Assembly: GCA_963784645.1 (NCBI GenBank)
Contig: CAWARY010000011.1
Location: forward strand, 124,001-188,000
Length of the DNA: 64,000 nucleotides
Reading direction: 5' to 3'
Source: JBBRVW01 sp963784645
GTDB taxonomy: Bacteria; Actinomycetota; Actinomycetes; JACCUZ01
The notes under the pieces were generated by a model that was not told the DNA's origin, searched no databases, and was given only the letters and a program-made list of their open reading frames with translations. Of the stretch, positions 7,813-16,664 are shown piece after piece (the first letter of the stretch is position 1; every line of letters starts with the position of its first letter). A program made the position numbers and the translations under genes.

Positions 7813-8942
7813 GCCTGCTCGCCCGCCGCCGCCCGGGCTCGGACGTGGACGCCGAGGCCGTGCGTGCAGCGGTCGGCTCGGTGCTCGACCCGGAGCTCCG
7901 GCTCACCCTCACCGACGCCGGCATGCTCGGCGACGTCACCGTGGACCGGTCCGGCGTGGCCGAGGTCACCGTTCGCCTCACCACCCCGACCTGCCCCATG
8001 CGCGAACGTCTCGTCGCTGACGTCGGCGCTGCCGCGAGCGCGGTGCACGGCGTCACGGGGACCCGGGTGACCTTCGGCGAGATGAGTGACGGGGAGCGCC
8101 TCACGCTCGCCTCTCGGCTGCGCGGCGGCCGGGAGAGCGGTCACCAGTTCGGCCCGGACTCGCGCACCCAGGTCTACGCCGTCGCCAGCGGCAAGGGGGG
8201 TGTCGGCAAGTCGACGGTCACCGCCAACCTGGCGGTGGCGCTGGCCCAGCAGGGCAAGCACGTGGGTGTCCTCGACGCGGACGTCTGGGGCTACTCCGTG
8301 CCGCAGCTGTTCGGCGTCCGGCGGTCACCGGTCGCGTTGAAGGGCTTGATGCTGCCGATCCAGGCTCACGGTGTGTCGCTGATGTCGGTCGGGTTCCTCG
8401 TCCAGGAGGACGAGCCCGTGGTGTGGCGGGGACCGATGCTGCACAAGGCGATCGAGCAGTTCCTCGGCGACGTCCACTGGGGAGATCTCGACGTGCTGCT
8501 GATCGACCTGCCGCCTGGCACCGGCGACGTCACCTTGACGCTGCTCCAGCTCCTCCCGGACGCCCAGCTCCTGGCGGTCACCACCCCTCAGCTCGCCGCA
8601 CAATCCGTCGCTGCCCGCGTGGGGCGGATGGCGCGCGACGCCCGGATGCCGGTGGCCGGTGTCATCGAGAACATGTCGACGCTCGTCTGCTCGACGTGCG
8701 AGTCGCAGACAGCTCTCTTCGGCGAGGGTGGCGGAGCCCGGCTGGCCGACTCGATCGGGACGACGCTGCTCGGGCAGGTGCCGCTGGACCTCCAGCTCCG
8801 GACGGCCGGCGACCTGGGGGAGCCGGCGATGGTGGCAGCTCCGGAGGCCGTGTCGGTCACCGAGCTGCGCCGGATCGCCGAGCACCTGCCCGTGGTACGG
8901 CGCAGCCTGGTCGGCCGCTCGCTGCCGCTCACCGTGGTCTGA
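7809..8942 (+). CDS. Mrp/NBP35-family FeS-carrier ATPase
   Basis: A 377-residue protein with an N-terminal MIP18/DUF59 domain (about 13-90; LDPELRLTLTDAGML) and a deviant Walker A, SGKGGVGKST, near residue 127. The CxxC that carries a bridging FeS cluster is CSTC near residue 297. These proteins assemble or deliver [4Fe-4S] clusters. The TTG start overlaps the previous stop (TTGA). Location straight after a complex needing five clusters suggests a dedicated maturation factor. TTG is a weak start, but the domain begins here and no better start is in frame. Confidence 0.85.
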   Translation: MSLLARRRPGSDVDAEAVRAAVGSVLDPELRLTLTDAGMLGDVTVDRSGVAEVTVRLTTPTCPMRERLVADVGAAASAVHGVTGTRVTFGEMSDGERLTLASRLRGGRESGHQFGPDSRTQVYAVASGKGGVGKSTVTANLAVALAQQGKHVGVLDADVWGYSVPQLFGVRRSPVALKGLMLPIQAHGVSLMSVGFLVQEDEPVVWRGPMLHKAIEQFLGDVHWGDLDVLLIDLPPGTGDVTLTLLQLLPDAQLLAVTTPQLAAQSVAARVGRMARDARMPVAGVIENMSTLVCSTCESQTALFGEGGGARLADSIGTTLLGQVPLDLQLRTAGDLGEPAMVAAPEAVSVTELRRIAEHLPVVRRSLVGRSLPLTVV

Positions 8943-8947
8943 TCGGC

Positions 8948-10465
8948 ATGCCGACGCGGCCCGTTCGCGGTGACCTCGTGGCCGGGATCAGCGTGGCGAT
9001 GGTGCTGATTCCCCAGGCGTTGGCGTACGCCTCGATCGTCGGTGTTCCTCCCGGCTACGGTCTCGTCGCGGCCGTCGCCGCGCCGATCGCCGGTGCCCTC
9101 GTGGGGTCGTCGCCGTACCTGCAGACCGGGCCGGTCGCGGTGACCAGCCTGCTCACGTTCGGGGCTCTCAGTGCAGTGGCCGAGCCGTCGACCGCGCGGT
9201 TCGTGCTCCTCGCCGGTGTCCTGGCGATCGTCGTGGGACTGATGCGGATCGCTCTCGGACTCGTCGGGGCCGGGCCGATCGCGTACCTCATGTCCCAGCC
9301 CGTCGTGGTGAGCTTCACCTCGGCCAGCGCCCTGCTGATCATCGGGACCCAGGTGCCGGCCCTGCTCGGGGTCGACGTCGACGCCCGCAACCCGCTGGTC
9401 GGCGCCCTGCACGCCCTGTTCGCCCCCTCGCTGTGGTCGTGGGTGGACCTGGTGCTGGGTGCGGCCGCCCTGGTCGTGATGCTCGGTGGTCGTCGGGTCT
9501 GGGCACTGTTCCCAGGAGCACTGCTGGCGGTCCTGGGCGCGATCCTGTGGAGCTGGTGGTCGGGGTACGACGGAGCGGTGGTGGGGGAGGTCGTCTTCGA
9601 CCTGCACGGCATGTCGGGGGTCGCGGTGCCCGACGTGGTCGCTCTCCTGGTCCCTGGCGCCGTGATCGCGGTCGTCGGGTTCGCCGAGCCCGCGTCGATC
9701 GCCCGGCGGTACGCCGCTATGGACCGGCAGCCGTGGGACTCCAACCGCGAGTTCGTCGGTCAGGGCCTGGCGAACCTGGCGTCCGGCCTGGCCGGCGCCT
9801 TCCCCGTGGGCGGGTCGTTCTCGCGCACCTCGCTGAACCGGCTCTCCGGCGCCCGGACCCGGTGGAGCGGCTTCCTCACAGGACTCACGGTGGCAGCGCT
9901 GCTACCGCTGGCCTTCGTCCTGGAGCGGCTGCCGCTCGCCGTCCTCGCCGGCCTGGTGATCGGGGCGGTGGCGACACTCGTCGACATCAAGGCGCCGGCG
10001 CAGTACTGGCGCTGGTCGCGGCCACAGTTCGCCGTCGGAGTCGTCACCGTCGTCGCCACCCTCTCGCTCGCCCCACGCATCGACCTCGCGGTCCTGCTCG
10101 GCGTGGGGGCTGCGCTCGCCGTCCACCTGTGGCGTGAGATGGGAGTGGTGGTCCCGGCCGACGTCGAGGCGGACGTCCTGCACCTGCGCCCTACCGGCGT
10201 CCTGTACTTCGGTTCGGCCCCGGCCGTCGAGCGCACACTCAATGCCCTGATCGCCGATCATCCCGGTGTGGCGCGAGTCGTCGTGCACCTGGACCGGGTG
10301 GGCCGGCTCGACCTCACCGGCGCGCTGATGCTGCGCGACATCCTGGAGGAGTCCCGGATCGCCGGCCGTGACCTCGAGATCAGGGGAGCACGAGCGCACG
10401 CCGCGAACCTGCTGACCCGGGTGGTCGACATCCCCGTGCCCGTCGACGCGGACGTGTCGCCATGA
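8948..10465 (+). CDS. SulP-family anion transporter with STAS domain
   Basis: A 505-residue SLC26/SulP protein. It opens with the family motif GDLVAGISVAMVLIPQALAY, has roughly twelve hydrophobic segments to about residue 400, and ends with a STAS domain (about 410-500; VLYFGSAPAVERTL...). Family members move sulfate, bicarbonate or other anions. In this operon sulfate or sulfite is the logical substrate; whether it imports or exports cannot be read from sequence. It starts five bases after the mrp stop and overlaps the CBS gene by ATGA. Confidence 0.88.
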   Translation: MPTRPVRGDLVAGISVAMVLIPQALAYASIVGVPPGYGLVAAVAAPIAGALVGSSPYLQTGPVAVTSLLTFGALSAVAEPSTARFVLLAGVLAIVVGLMRIALGLVGAGPIAYLMSQPVVVSFTSASALLIIGTQVPALLGVDVDARNPLVGALHALFAPSLWSWVDLVLGAAALVVMLGGRRVWALFPGALLAVLGAILWSWWSGYDGAVVGEVVFDLHGMSGVAVPDVVALLVPGAVIAVVGFAEPASIARRYAAMDRQPWDSNREFVGQGLANLASGLAGAFPVGGSFSRTSLNRLSGARTRWSGFLTGLTVAALLPLAFVLERLPLAVLAGLVIGAVATLVDIKAPAQYWRWSRPQFAVGVVTVVATLSLAPRIDLAVLLGVGAALAVHLWREMGVVVPADVEADVLHLRPTGVLYFGSAPAVERTLNALIADHPGVARVVVHLDRVGRLDLTGALMLRDILEESRIAGRDLEIRGARAHAANLLTRVVDIPVPVDADVSP

Positions 10466-10893
10466 CCACGGGCCTCGACCACTGGGTGCGCCACGGCGGG
10501 AGCGACCGAGCGGTCGGTGCGGTCATGATCAGAGACCCGAAGACCATGACGACCGACGTCACGGTCGGCGAGGTCAAGGCCGTCTTCCGGAACGACCACG
10601 TGCACATGGTGCTCCTGACCGAGGCCGGCGTCCTGGTCGGAACCCTCGTGCGCGAGGACGTGCACGACGCACCTCATGCCGGCCGCGCCCTGCCTTGGGC
10701 GGTGCTCTCGGGCCGGACGATCCCGCCGTCCGCCTCGGCGGAAGAAGCGCGAGGGGCGTTGGTCGCCTCCGGCGCACGCCGGTTGGCCGTCGTCGACGAC
10801 CAAGGGGTGCTCCTGGGGCTGCTCTGCCTCAAGCGCCGACGCACGGGTTTCTGCAGCGAGCGGGACGTCAGGTCACGAGCTGTCGCTCCGTGA
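10462..10893 (+). CDS. CBS-pair domain protein
   Basis: A 143-residue soluble protein made of two CBS motifs: AVGAVMIRDPKTMTTDVTVGE...VHMVLLTEAGVLVGTL and the second half ending GARRLAVVDDQGVLLGLLCL. Such pairs bind adenine nucleotides or related ligands and regulate partner proteins. Its ATG overlaps the SulP stop, so it may gate the transporter or the complex by energy state (inference). It is the last gene of the rightward sulfur operon. The tail from about residue 125 is basic and unremarkable. Confidence 0.8.
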   Translation: MTTGLDHWVRHGGSDRAVGAVMIRDPKTMTTDVTVGEVKAVFRNDHVHMVLLTEAGVLVGTLVREDVHDAPHAGRALPWAVLSGRTIPPSASAEEARGALVASGARRLAVVDDQGVLLGLLCLKRRRTGFCSERDVRSRAVAP

Positions 10894-11069
10894 ACGGTGG
10901 CACCACGCGGCGGCCGGGACTAGATTCCGGCCGCCGGTCGGTGAGGAGCTCACTCCCGTCCGGTCCGAACATCTTCGGCACTCGTCCACGAGACGTGATG
11001 GACAGGGCGCAGCGAGGACCCGAACGGCTGCCTCGGACTGCGTGCCGGGACGGCGAACCCGGGGGAGCG

Positions 11070-13292
11070 TCAGACCCCGCTCGTGGTGGGTACGACGACA
11101 TCGACCGGGCCACGTGGGCGGCCGATGGCGTCACGCAGGTCGAACTCGGCGTCGGTGATCTCGTGGCCCTCGACGTGGATGTTCGGCAGCAGCCGGTCCA
11201 GCCACGCAGGGAGCCACCAGTTGCGGTCGCCGAGCAGCTCCATGGTGGCGGGTACGAGCACCATGCGGATGACGGTGGCGTCGATGAGAACGGCGGTGGC
11301 CAGTCCGATGCCGAACATCTTGCCGAGCGGGTCGCTCCCGAGGATGAACGAGCCGAAGACGGTGACCATGACTGCGGCGCCGGCGGTGATGACGCGGGCG
11401 GATTTCGCCAGCCCGTCCGCGACGGCGAGGGCGTTGTCGCCGGTCCGGTCGTACTCCTCCTTGATCCGGCTCAGCAGGAAGATCTCGTAGTCCATCGAGA
11501 GCCCGAACAGTACGGCGAAGATGCCGATGGGCAGCTGGATGGGGATGGGCGTCTCCTCGGGGATGCCGACCAGGTCGCCGAGCGGGCTCCCGCTGACGGC
11601 GAGTGCCAGGACGCCGAGCGCGACCGAGGTGGCCAGCAGGTTCATGACCACGGCCTTGACCGGTACGACGACCGACCGGAACACGAGTGTGAGCAGCAGG
11701 GACGACATCAGCAGCACGCCGCCGAAGAAGTACGGCAGCCTGTCGAACGTGCCGCGGGTCGTGTCAAGGTTGGCCGCCACCGACCCGCCGACGTGCACGG
11801 TCAGACCGGTGCCCGCCGCGGCGGTGGGGACAGCGTCGTCGCGCAGCTTGTTGACAAGGCTTTCTGTCGCCTCGTCCTGCGGGGACGAGGTCGGTACGAC
11901 ACGCAGGAGTGCCGTGTCGCCGGCCGAGCTGAGGACAGCCGGCTCCACCAGGGCAACCCCGTCGATCTGACCGAGCTGGTCACCTAGGTTGTCGGTGGCC
12001 GTCTGCAGTCCGGTGCCCGTCTCACCCTGGATCGTGAGCAGCAGCGGCGCGGAGAAGCCCGGTCCGAAGCCTTCGGCGAGCAGGTCGTAGGCCTGCCGGG
12101 TTGTGTAGCCGGGGGGGTCGTTCTTCGCGTCGGGGAACCCGAACCGGATACCCAGGAACGGCGCGGCCAGCGCGAGCAGGACGCCGAGGCTGCCGACAGC
12201 GGCGACCCACGGTCGGTGCTGGATGAACCGGCTCCACCGGTACCACCGCGACGCGTCGTAGGCATGGACGTCTCTGCTGACCAGGGGCACGTGCAGCCGT
12301 TCGATGTTGCGCCCGGCGAATCCCAGGACGGCCGGTAGCAGCGTGACTGAGGCGGCCATCACGATGAGGACGGCCGGGATGACGCTGAACGCGAACCCGG
12401 TCATGGCGGGTTGGTCCACGAGCAGGACACCCAGCAGCGACACGACCACGGTGAGCCCGGCGAAGATGACGGCACGACCGGCGGTGGCGACGGCGGTCAG
12501 CGTTGCCCGGCGCGGCTCCTGCCCCTGCGCGAGGCTGCCGCGGAACCGGGTGACGATCAGGAGCGCGTAGTCGATGCCGACCCCGATGCCCACCATCGCG
12601 GCCACGGGAGGTGCCCAGTCGGGAACGTCGACGACCCGCATGATCAGCCCACCGACGCCGGTGGCGATGCCGAGACCGAACAGAGCGGTCAGCAGCGGGA
12701 GTCCCATCGCGACCGCTGACCCGAACGTGATGAGCAGGATGACGACGGCGGCGAGCAGCCCGATGCCTTCGGAGCCGACCGGGGCCGCTTGGGACAGCTT
12801 GGCGACGGGGCCGCCGACCGCCACATGGAGAGTGTCGTTGCCGGCGGCCAGAACCGGGTCGATCAAAGCCTTGGCCTGCGCCACCGTGAACTCGTTGTCC
12901 TTCATGTCCAGTGCGACATCGGCGTAGGCGGTGGTGCCGTCCGCCGAGACCTGGCCGGCGCCGGCGACGGTGAACGGACTGGTGACGCCGACGACGTGGG
13001 TGCGGCCGGCGAGGCCGGCGAAGATCTTCTCCGCGCGGCGCCTGATGTCGGGTGTGGTGACGCCGTCGTCGGCGTGGACCACCACCTGCAGAGTGTCTCC
13101 GGCGCGCTGCGGGAAGCTCTCGGTGAGGGTGTCGGAGGCAGCCTTCGACTCCGACCCGGGCTGCAGGTAGTCCTGCCGGAACTCGCCGCCGAACGCGCCG
13201 GCCAGCGCGAACGACCCCACCAGGGCGGCGACCCACAGTGCGACGACGAGGCGACGTCGTCGGTAGCACCAGTCAGCGAGACGAACCACCAT
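11070..13292 (-). CDS. MMPL/RND-superfamily membrane transporter
   Basis: A 740-residue MMPL-type exporter. It begins with a single transmembrane segment after basic residues (RRRRLVVALWVAALVGSF), then an extracellular loop (about 40-180), a block of five helices (180-330), a second single helix and loop (370-530), and a last block (535-700). This is the usual duplicated RND layout. The conserved GIGVGIDYALLIVTRF and LFGLSMDYEIFLLSRI proton-relay Asp-Tyr pairs are both present. GAGGAG precedes the ATG. Substrate unknown; family members move lipids, siderophores or drugs. It converges with the CBS gene. Confidence 0.9.
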   Translation of the reverse strand: MVVRLADWCYRRRRLVVALWVAALVGSFALAGAFGGEFRQDYLQPGSESKAASDTLTESFPQRAGDTLQVVVHADDGVTTPDIRRRAEKIFAGLAGRTHVVGVTSPFTVAGAGQVSADGTTAYADVALDMKDNEFTVAQAKALIDPVLAAGNDTLHVAVGGPVAKLSQAAPVGSEGIGLLAAVVILLITFGSAVAMGLPLLTALFGLGIATGVGGLIMRVVDVPDWAPPVAAMVGIGVGIDYALLIVTRFRGSLAQGQEPRRATLTAVATAGRAVIFAGLTVVVSLLGVLLVDQPAMTGFAFSVIPAVLIVMAASVTLLPAVLGFAGRNIERLHVPLVSRDVHAYDASRWYRWSRFIQHRPWVAAVGSLGVLLALAAPFLGIRFGFPDAKNDPPGYTTRQAYDLLAEGFGPGFSAPLLLTIQGETGTGLQTATDNLGDQLGQIDGVALVEPAVLSSAGDTALLRVVPTSSPQDEATESLVNKLRDDAVPTAAAGTGLTVHVGGSVAANLDTTRGTFDRLPYFFGGVLLMSSLLLTLVFRSVVVPVKAVVMNLLATSVALGVLALAVSGSPLGDLVGIPEETPIPIQLPIGIFAVLFGLSMDYEIFLLSRIKEEYDRTGDNALAVADGLAKSARVITAGAAVMVTVFGSFILGSDPLGKMFGIGLATAVLIDATVIRMVLVPATMELLGDRNWWLPAWLDRLLPNIHVEGHEITDAEFDLRDAIGRPRGPVDVVVPTTSGV

Positions 13293-13672
13293 CGTGTGCT
13301 CCTCAGGGTTGGTGCGACGTCATGCGACGCCACGGAGCGGGCAGGCTTGCGTGGACTCAGCGCAGGTCCCGAGGACGCGCGATGGCGTACGACACCCCGA
13401 GCGGGCGCGACAAGGCGGTGAACTGCGAGCTGCGCCGGCAGCGGCAACGGCAGCCGCGCGGCTCGTTGCCGGTGAGTATCGCGACGATGGTGAGCGGGGC
13501 CAGAGTGGGCCGGGTGCTGCTGTGGTGCAAGGTTCGTTGCTGTTTCTGGGAATCGCACAGGGCAGGGCCGTCGGACTGTGCTACCGAGCACCGGATTGTC
13601 TCGACGAGTAACGTCACCCGCGCAGTAGCGACTGAGCAGGCATCACTCATCCCGGACGCAGGTCAGGACCCG
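13293..13672. other. Intergenic region between MMPL transporter and PPOX gene
   Basis: This 380-bp stretch has no convincing gene. Open frames exist on both strands but are rich in Arg, Ser and Cys and lack the strong GC third-position bias of real genes here. It must hold the divergent promoters for the MMPL gene and the PPOX gene; I could not assign clear boxes. Confidence 0.5.
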
Positions 13673-14107
13673 ATGCCGGAATTCCAGGACGTCACCGTCG
13701 CGCTGCCCGAAGAGGTCCGTGCGCTGCTCGACGCGCCCAACTACGTCCACCTGACCACCCTCCGGGCGGACGGCTCGCCGCGCGGCCACGTGGTGTGGGT
13801 CGGCCTGGAAGGCGACCTCGTGCTCGTCTGCACCTCGGACTGGACCTGGAAGGCCAGGGACATGCGCCGCGACCCGCGGGTGTCGCTGTCGGTCATCGAT
13901 GCGGACGACCCGTACCGCATGGCCGCCGTACAGGGCCGGGTGGTCGTCGAGCGACCCGACCCTGACTGCAGCCTGATGGACCCGATCGCCCGCAAGTACA
14001 CCGGGGCGCCGTTTCCGCAGCGCGGCCCCGACCGGGTCTGCTTCGTCATCGCCGCGGTACGGGCCACGCACCGGAGACTGAACTTCCTGCACGCCCCGGC
14101 GACCTGA
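13673..14107 (+). CDS. PPOX-class (F420- or FMN-dependent) pyridoxamine 5'-phosphate oxidase-like protein
   Basis: A 144-residue split-barrel flavin/F420-binding protein. Typical features are YVHLTTLRADGSPRGHVVWV, then SDWTWKARDMRRDPRVSLSV and the AVQGRVVVE strand. The pattern suits the actinobacterial F420-dependent PPOX group, though the cofactor cannot be settled by eye. The ATG at 13673 follows AGGACC; an upstream in-frame extension has no family similarity. A strong bidirectional hairpin follows. Confidence 0.85.
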   Translation: MPEFQDVTVALPEEVRALLDAPNYVHLTTLRADGSPRGHVVWVGLEGDLVLVCTSDWTWKARDMRRDPRVSLSVIDADDPYRMAAVQGRVVVERPDPDCSLMDPIARKYTGAPFPQRGPDRVCFVIAAVRATHRRLNFLHAPAT

Positions 14108-14170
14108 CCGGCGGTACCACCCGAGGCGTCAGCGGGTCGAGGTCACGTCGGTCAGGTCGAGGACGGAGGA

Positions 14171-14204
14171 CGGGGCCGGTGCAGAGTTTCCTGCACCGGC
14201 CCCG
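14171..14204. terminator. Bidirectional hairpin terminator between convergent genes
   Basis: A perfect 14-bp GC-rich stem (14171-14184 with 14191-14204) and a six-base loop AGTTTC lie between the convergent PPOX and RTX-repeat genes. There is no clear U-run, as is common in high-GC actinobacteria. Confidence 0.8.
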
Positions 14205-14224
14205 CCACTACCCCCCGGGTTGGC

Positions 14225-15217
14225 TCAGCAGCTCAACGCGTTCGGCTTCCCGGACGGGCTCGAGCAGGTGTCCACGCCCGCTCCGCCACGGATCTGGTCG
14301 GCGCCGGGGCCACCGACGAGCTTGTCGTCGCCGCCACGGCCCTTGAGCAGGTCGTCGCCGTAGCCGCCGTAGTACGTGTCGGCCGCGATCGACGTGACCT
14401 TGTCGCGCAGGTCGTCGTTGCCGCGGTTCCCGTAGCCGGTGTCGGTGCCGGTGTAGCCGCGGAGGATGTCGTCACCCGGGCCGCCGGCCATCCGGTCGTC
14501 GCCCTGGCGTCCGTAGAGCCGGTCGTTGTCGACACCGCCCTCGAGGGTGTCGTCGCCGTAGCTCCCCCAGAGCCGGTTGGTGCCCGGGCCGCCCCGCAGG
14601 GTGTCGTTGCCGGCGCCGCCCTGCAGGAACTCGAACGCCGAAGCGGTCAGCGGGTCGTCGGCCGGGACGCCGACGTTGTCGCCGCCGAGCAGCAGGTCGT
14701 CGCCTGCGTCGCCGTACAGCTTGTCGACGCCGCCCTGCCCGTCGATGCGGTCGTTGCCGGCACCGCCGTGCACGACGTCGTAGCCGGTGGTCTCGGCGTT
14801 CGGGCTGTTGCCGCCCTTCGTCTGCAGCGAGTTGTCGCCGGCGCAGATGGCGTCGTCGCCGCCGAGCCCGTTGATGGTGTCGCCGCCGCCGAGGCCGACG
14901 ATCACGTCGTTGCCGGCGGTGCCTTGAATGGTGTCAGCGGCGGGGGTGCCGATGATCGTCGGCACCAGGCCGAAGCAGGTGAGAGGGATCGGTGTGCCGG
15001 TCGCTGTCGGGCTGGGGGTGGGCGTCGCGGTCGCGGTGGCCGTGGTGCTGCCCGTCGGCGTGCTGGTGCCGCTGGTCGGAGGGGTGGTGGTCGGCGCTGC
15101 GCCGGTGGCGGCACCACTGGTCGTGGCGCCCACGAGCAGTGCCCCGGTGCCGAGGAGCGCGGCTGCGCCGGTGGCGAGCAGGGTCGTGCGGAGCGGTGCG
15201 AAGGACTGTCGAGTCAT
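14225..15217 (-). CDS. Secreted RTX-type calcium-binding repeat protein
   Basis: A 330-residue exported protein. A signal peptide (LLATGAAALLGTGALLVGA, cut near the first ATTSGAA) is followed by a Thr/Pro/Ser-rich linker (about 40-77) and then about ten hemolysin-type nonapeptide repeats of the form GGxGxDxLxG (for example GGAGNDTLRGG). These bind calcium and fold as a parallel beta-roll. Two cysteine pairs (near 80 and 120, and near the C-terminus) may form disulfides. Unlike proteobacterial RTX proteins it appears to use the general secretory route. No enzymatic domain is visible, so it is a structural or adhesive candidate. Confidence 0.85.
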   Translation of the reverse strand: MTRQSFAPLRTTLLATGAAALLGTGALLVGATTSGAATGAAPTTTPPTSGTSTPTGSTTATATATPTPSPTATGTPIPLTCFGLVPTIIGTPAADTIQGTAGNDVIVGLGGGDTINGLGGDDAICAGDNSLQTKGGNSPNAETTGYDVVHGGAGNDRIDGQGGVDKLYGDAGDDLLLGGDNVGVPADDPLTASAFEFLQGGAGNDTLRGGPGTNRLWGSYGDDTLEGGVDNDRLYGRQGDDRMAGGPGDDILRGYTGTDTGYGNRGNDDLRDKVTSIAADTYYGGYGDDLLKGRGGDDKLVGGPGADQIRGGAGVDTCSSPSGKPNALSC

Positions 15218-15394
15218 CGGGTGAGGATCTCCGTCGTGTCGAAGTCAGTACGAGGACAAGGACGCACAGGGCCGGCACGGGTTCGCCCCAATTGCCGCGA
15301 ACCGGGCACGACCGGTGCGTGTCGCGGCGGGCTCCCCGCGGAGCGGCACTCCCCGCCCGGACGGCGGCGTGGCATGGCGTGGAAGGCTGACGCC

Positions 15395-16429
15395 ATGACC
15401 GCTGCCTCGTGGGTCGTCGTCGGCATCGACAACGGCGGCACCAGCAACAACGCGACCGTCCTGGAACCCGGCGGCAGCTTCCTCGTCGACCGCCTCGTCG
15501 AGGTGCCCAGCCGGGTCACCGAGGGTCCCGAGATCGCGGTCGAGGCGATGGTGGAGGCGCTCGAGACGGTCATCGGGGTCACCGGCACCGACCGTGCAGC
15601 CGTGCGGGCGGTGGGCCTCGACACGCCCGGGCCGGCCAGCGCCGACGGCGTGATCTCGTCGAAGGGCGCGACGAACTTCTCGGCGCCCGAGTGGTGGGGC
15701 TACGACGTCCGCGGCGCGCTGGAGAAGCGGCTGGGCCTCCCGGTCGTCTACAACAACGACGGCAACGCCGCAGCCCTCTACGCCCACCACGAGCACTTCG
15801 GCACCGACGCCACGCGGCGGTCGTCGGTCGCCGCCATCGTTGGCACCGGGCTCGGCGGCGGTGTCGTCGAGCGCGGCCAGGTCGTGCGCGGCGCGGCGGG
15901 CATGGCCGGTGAGCTCGGCCACGTGCGCATCCCGCTCGAGGGCATCCTCGAGACCGGCCAGCCCGAGCCGCGCTGCAACTGCGGCAACGTGGGCGACGTG
16001 GAGAGCATCGCGTCGCTCACCGGCATCCTCAACAACCTGCTGCCGTTCTGGCTGACCCGGCACCCCGAGCACCTGCTGGCAGCGATGGACAAGCGGGCTG
16101 CGGCCAAGGCCGTCCGCGGGCTCGCGGTCGCGGGCGACGAGCTGGCCCTCGCGATCTTTGCCCAGCAGGCGGCCGCGCTGGGCCGGCTGTTCACCATCGC
16201 GGCGAACTTCTCCGACCCGCACGCCTACTTCGTGGGGGGCGGAGTCGTCGAGGCGGAGGCCCACTTCCGCGACTGGTTCCTCGATCAGGTGCAGCAGGGC
16301 ACCGACCTGCGCGAGGAGCAGCGCCGGATCGCGACCTTCGAGGTCGTGCCGCACCTGGACATGGCCGGCGCGCGGGGCGCCGCGGTGGCCGCGCTCGCGG
16401 TCGCCGCGCGCACGCCGCGCGACACCTAG
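15395..16429 (+). CDS. ROK-family sugar kinase-like protein
   Basis: A 344-residue ROK protein. The N-terminal phosphate-binding strand is VVGIDNGGTSNNATVL, the catalytic Asp region is YNNDGNAAALYA, and the second ATP loop is AIVGTGLGGGVV. The zinc motif, normally CxCGxxGCxE, reads CNCGNVGDVE: the third cysteine is Asp, so zinc binding may be weakened. It has no DNA-binding domain, so it is a kinase type, probably phosphorylating a sugar imported by the downstream ABC system. GGAAGG precedes the chosen ATG. It is separated by 235 bp from the ROK repressor. Confidence 0.85.
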   Translation: MTAASWVVVGIDNGGTSNNATVLEPGGSFLVDRLVEVPSRVTEGPEIAVEAMVEALETVIGVTGTDRAAVRAVGLDTPGPASADGVISSKGATNFSAPEWWGYDVRGALEKRLGLPVVYNNDGNAAALYAHHEHFGTDATRRSSVAAIVGTGLGGGVVERGQVVRGAAGMAGELGHVRIPLEGILETGQPEPRCNCGNVGDVESIASLTGILNNLLPFWLTRHPEHLLAAMDKRAAAKAVRGLAVAGDELALAIFAQQAAALGRLFTIAANFSDPHAYFVGGGVVEAEAHFRDWFLDQVQQGTDLREEQRRIATFEVVPHLDMAGARGAAVAALAVAARTPRDT

Positions 16430-16533
16430 CCGGTCGCGGGCTCCCGGCCGAGGCGCCGCTGTGCCTCGGACCCGCCGACGGGCGCCCGGTGCCCGGCTGT
16501 CAGCGAGCCTCGCAACACTGGCTTCCTAAGGCG

Positions 16534-16610
16534 GCACTTTGTCCGATTCAGAAAAAAGTCGCGCCAATTTCGACGAAACCTCTTCCTTACCTGGCGGTTC
16601 CCGGTCTAAC
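16534..16610 (+). promoter_or_regulatory. AT-rich promoter/operator region of the sugar operon
   Basis: An unusually AT-rich patch lies ahead of the ROK repressor gene, including GTCGCGCCAATTTCGAC (16558-16574, short inverted arms GTCG/CGAC) and a -10-like TCTAAC at 16605-16610. It is a plausible operator for the ROK repressor encoded just downstream. Confidence 0.4.
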
Positions 16611-16664
16611 GTCCGCACCAGTCCCGGGGCAGCCGTCCCGGGTGACCGTGCGGAGGTGGGCAGC

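Noticed and set aside
10894..11069. Terminator between the CBS and MMPL genes
   Set aside because: Only a 5-bp CCGGG/CCCGG stem was found, too weak to call.
13357..13650. Small minus-strand open frame in the MMPL/PPOX gap
   Set aside because: Cys/Ser/Arg-rich, lacks the GC third-position bias, no ribosome site and no recognised domain.
16539..16664. Earlier start for the ROK repressor
   Set aside because: The added residues have no family similarity and the DNA is AT-rich with promoter-like boxes; GTG at 16665 has a good ribosome site.
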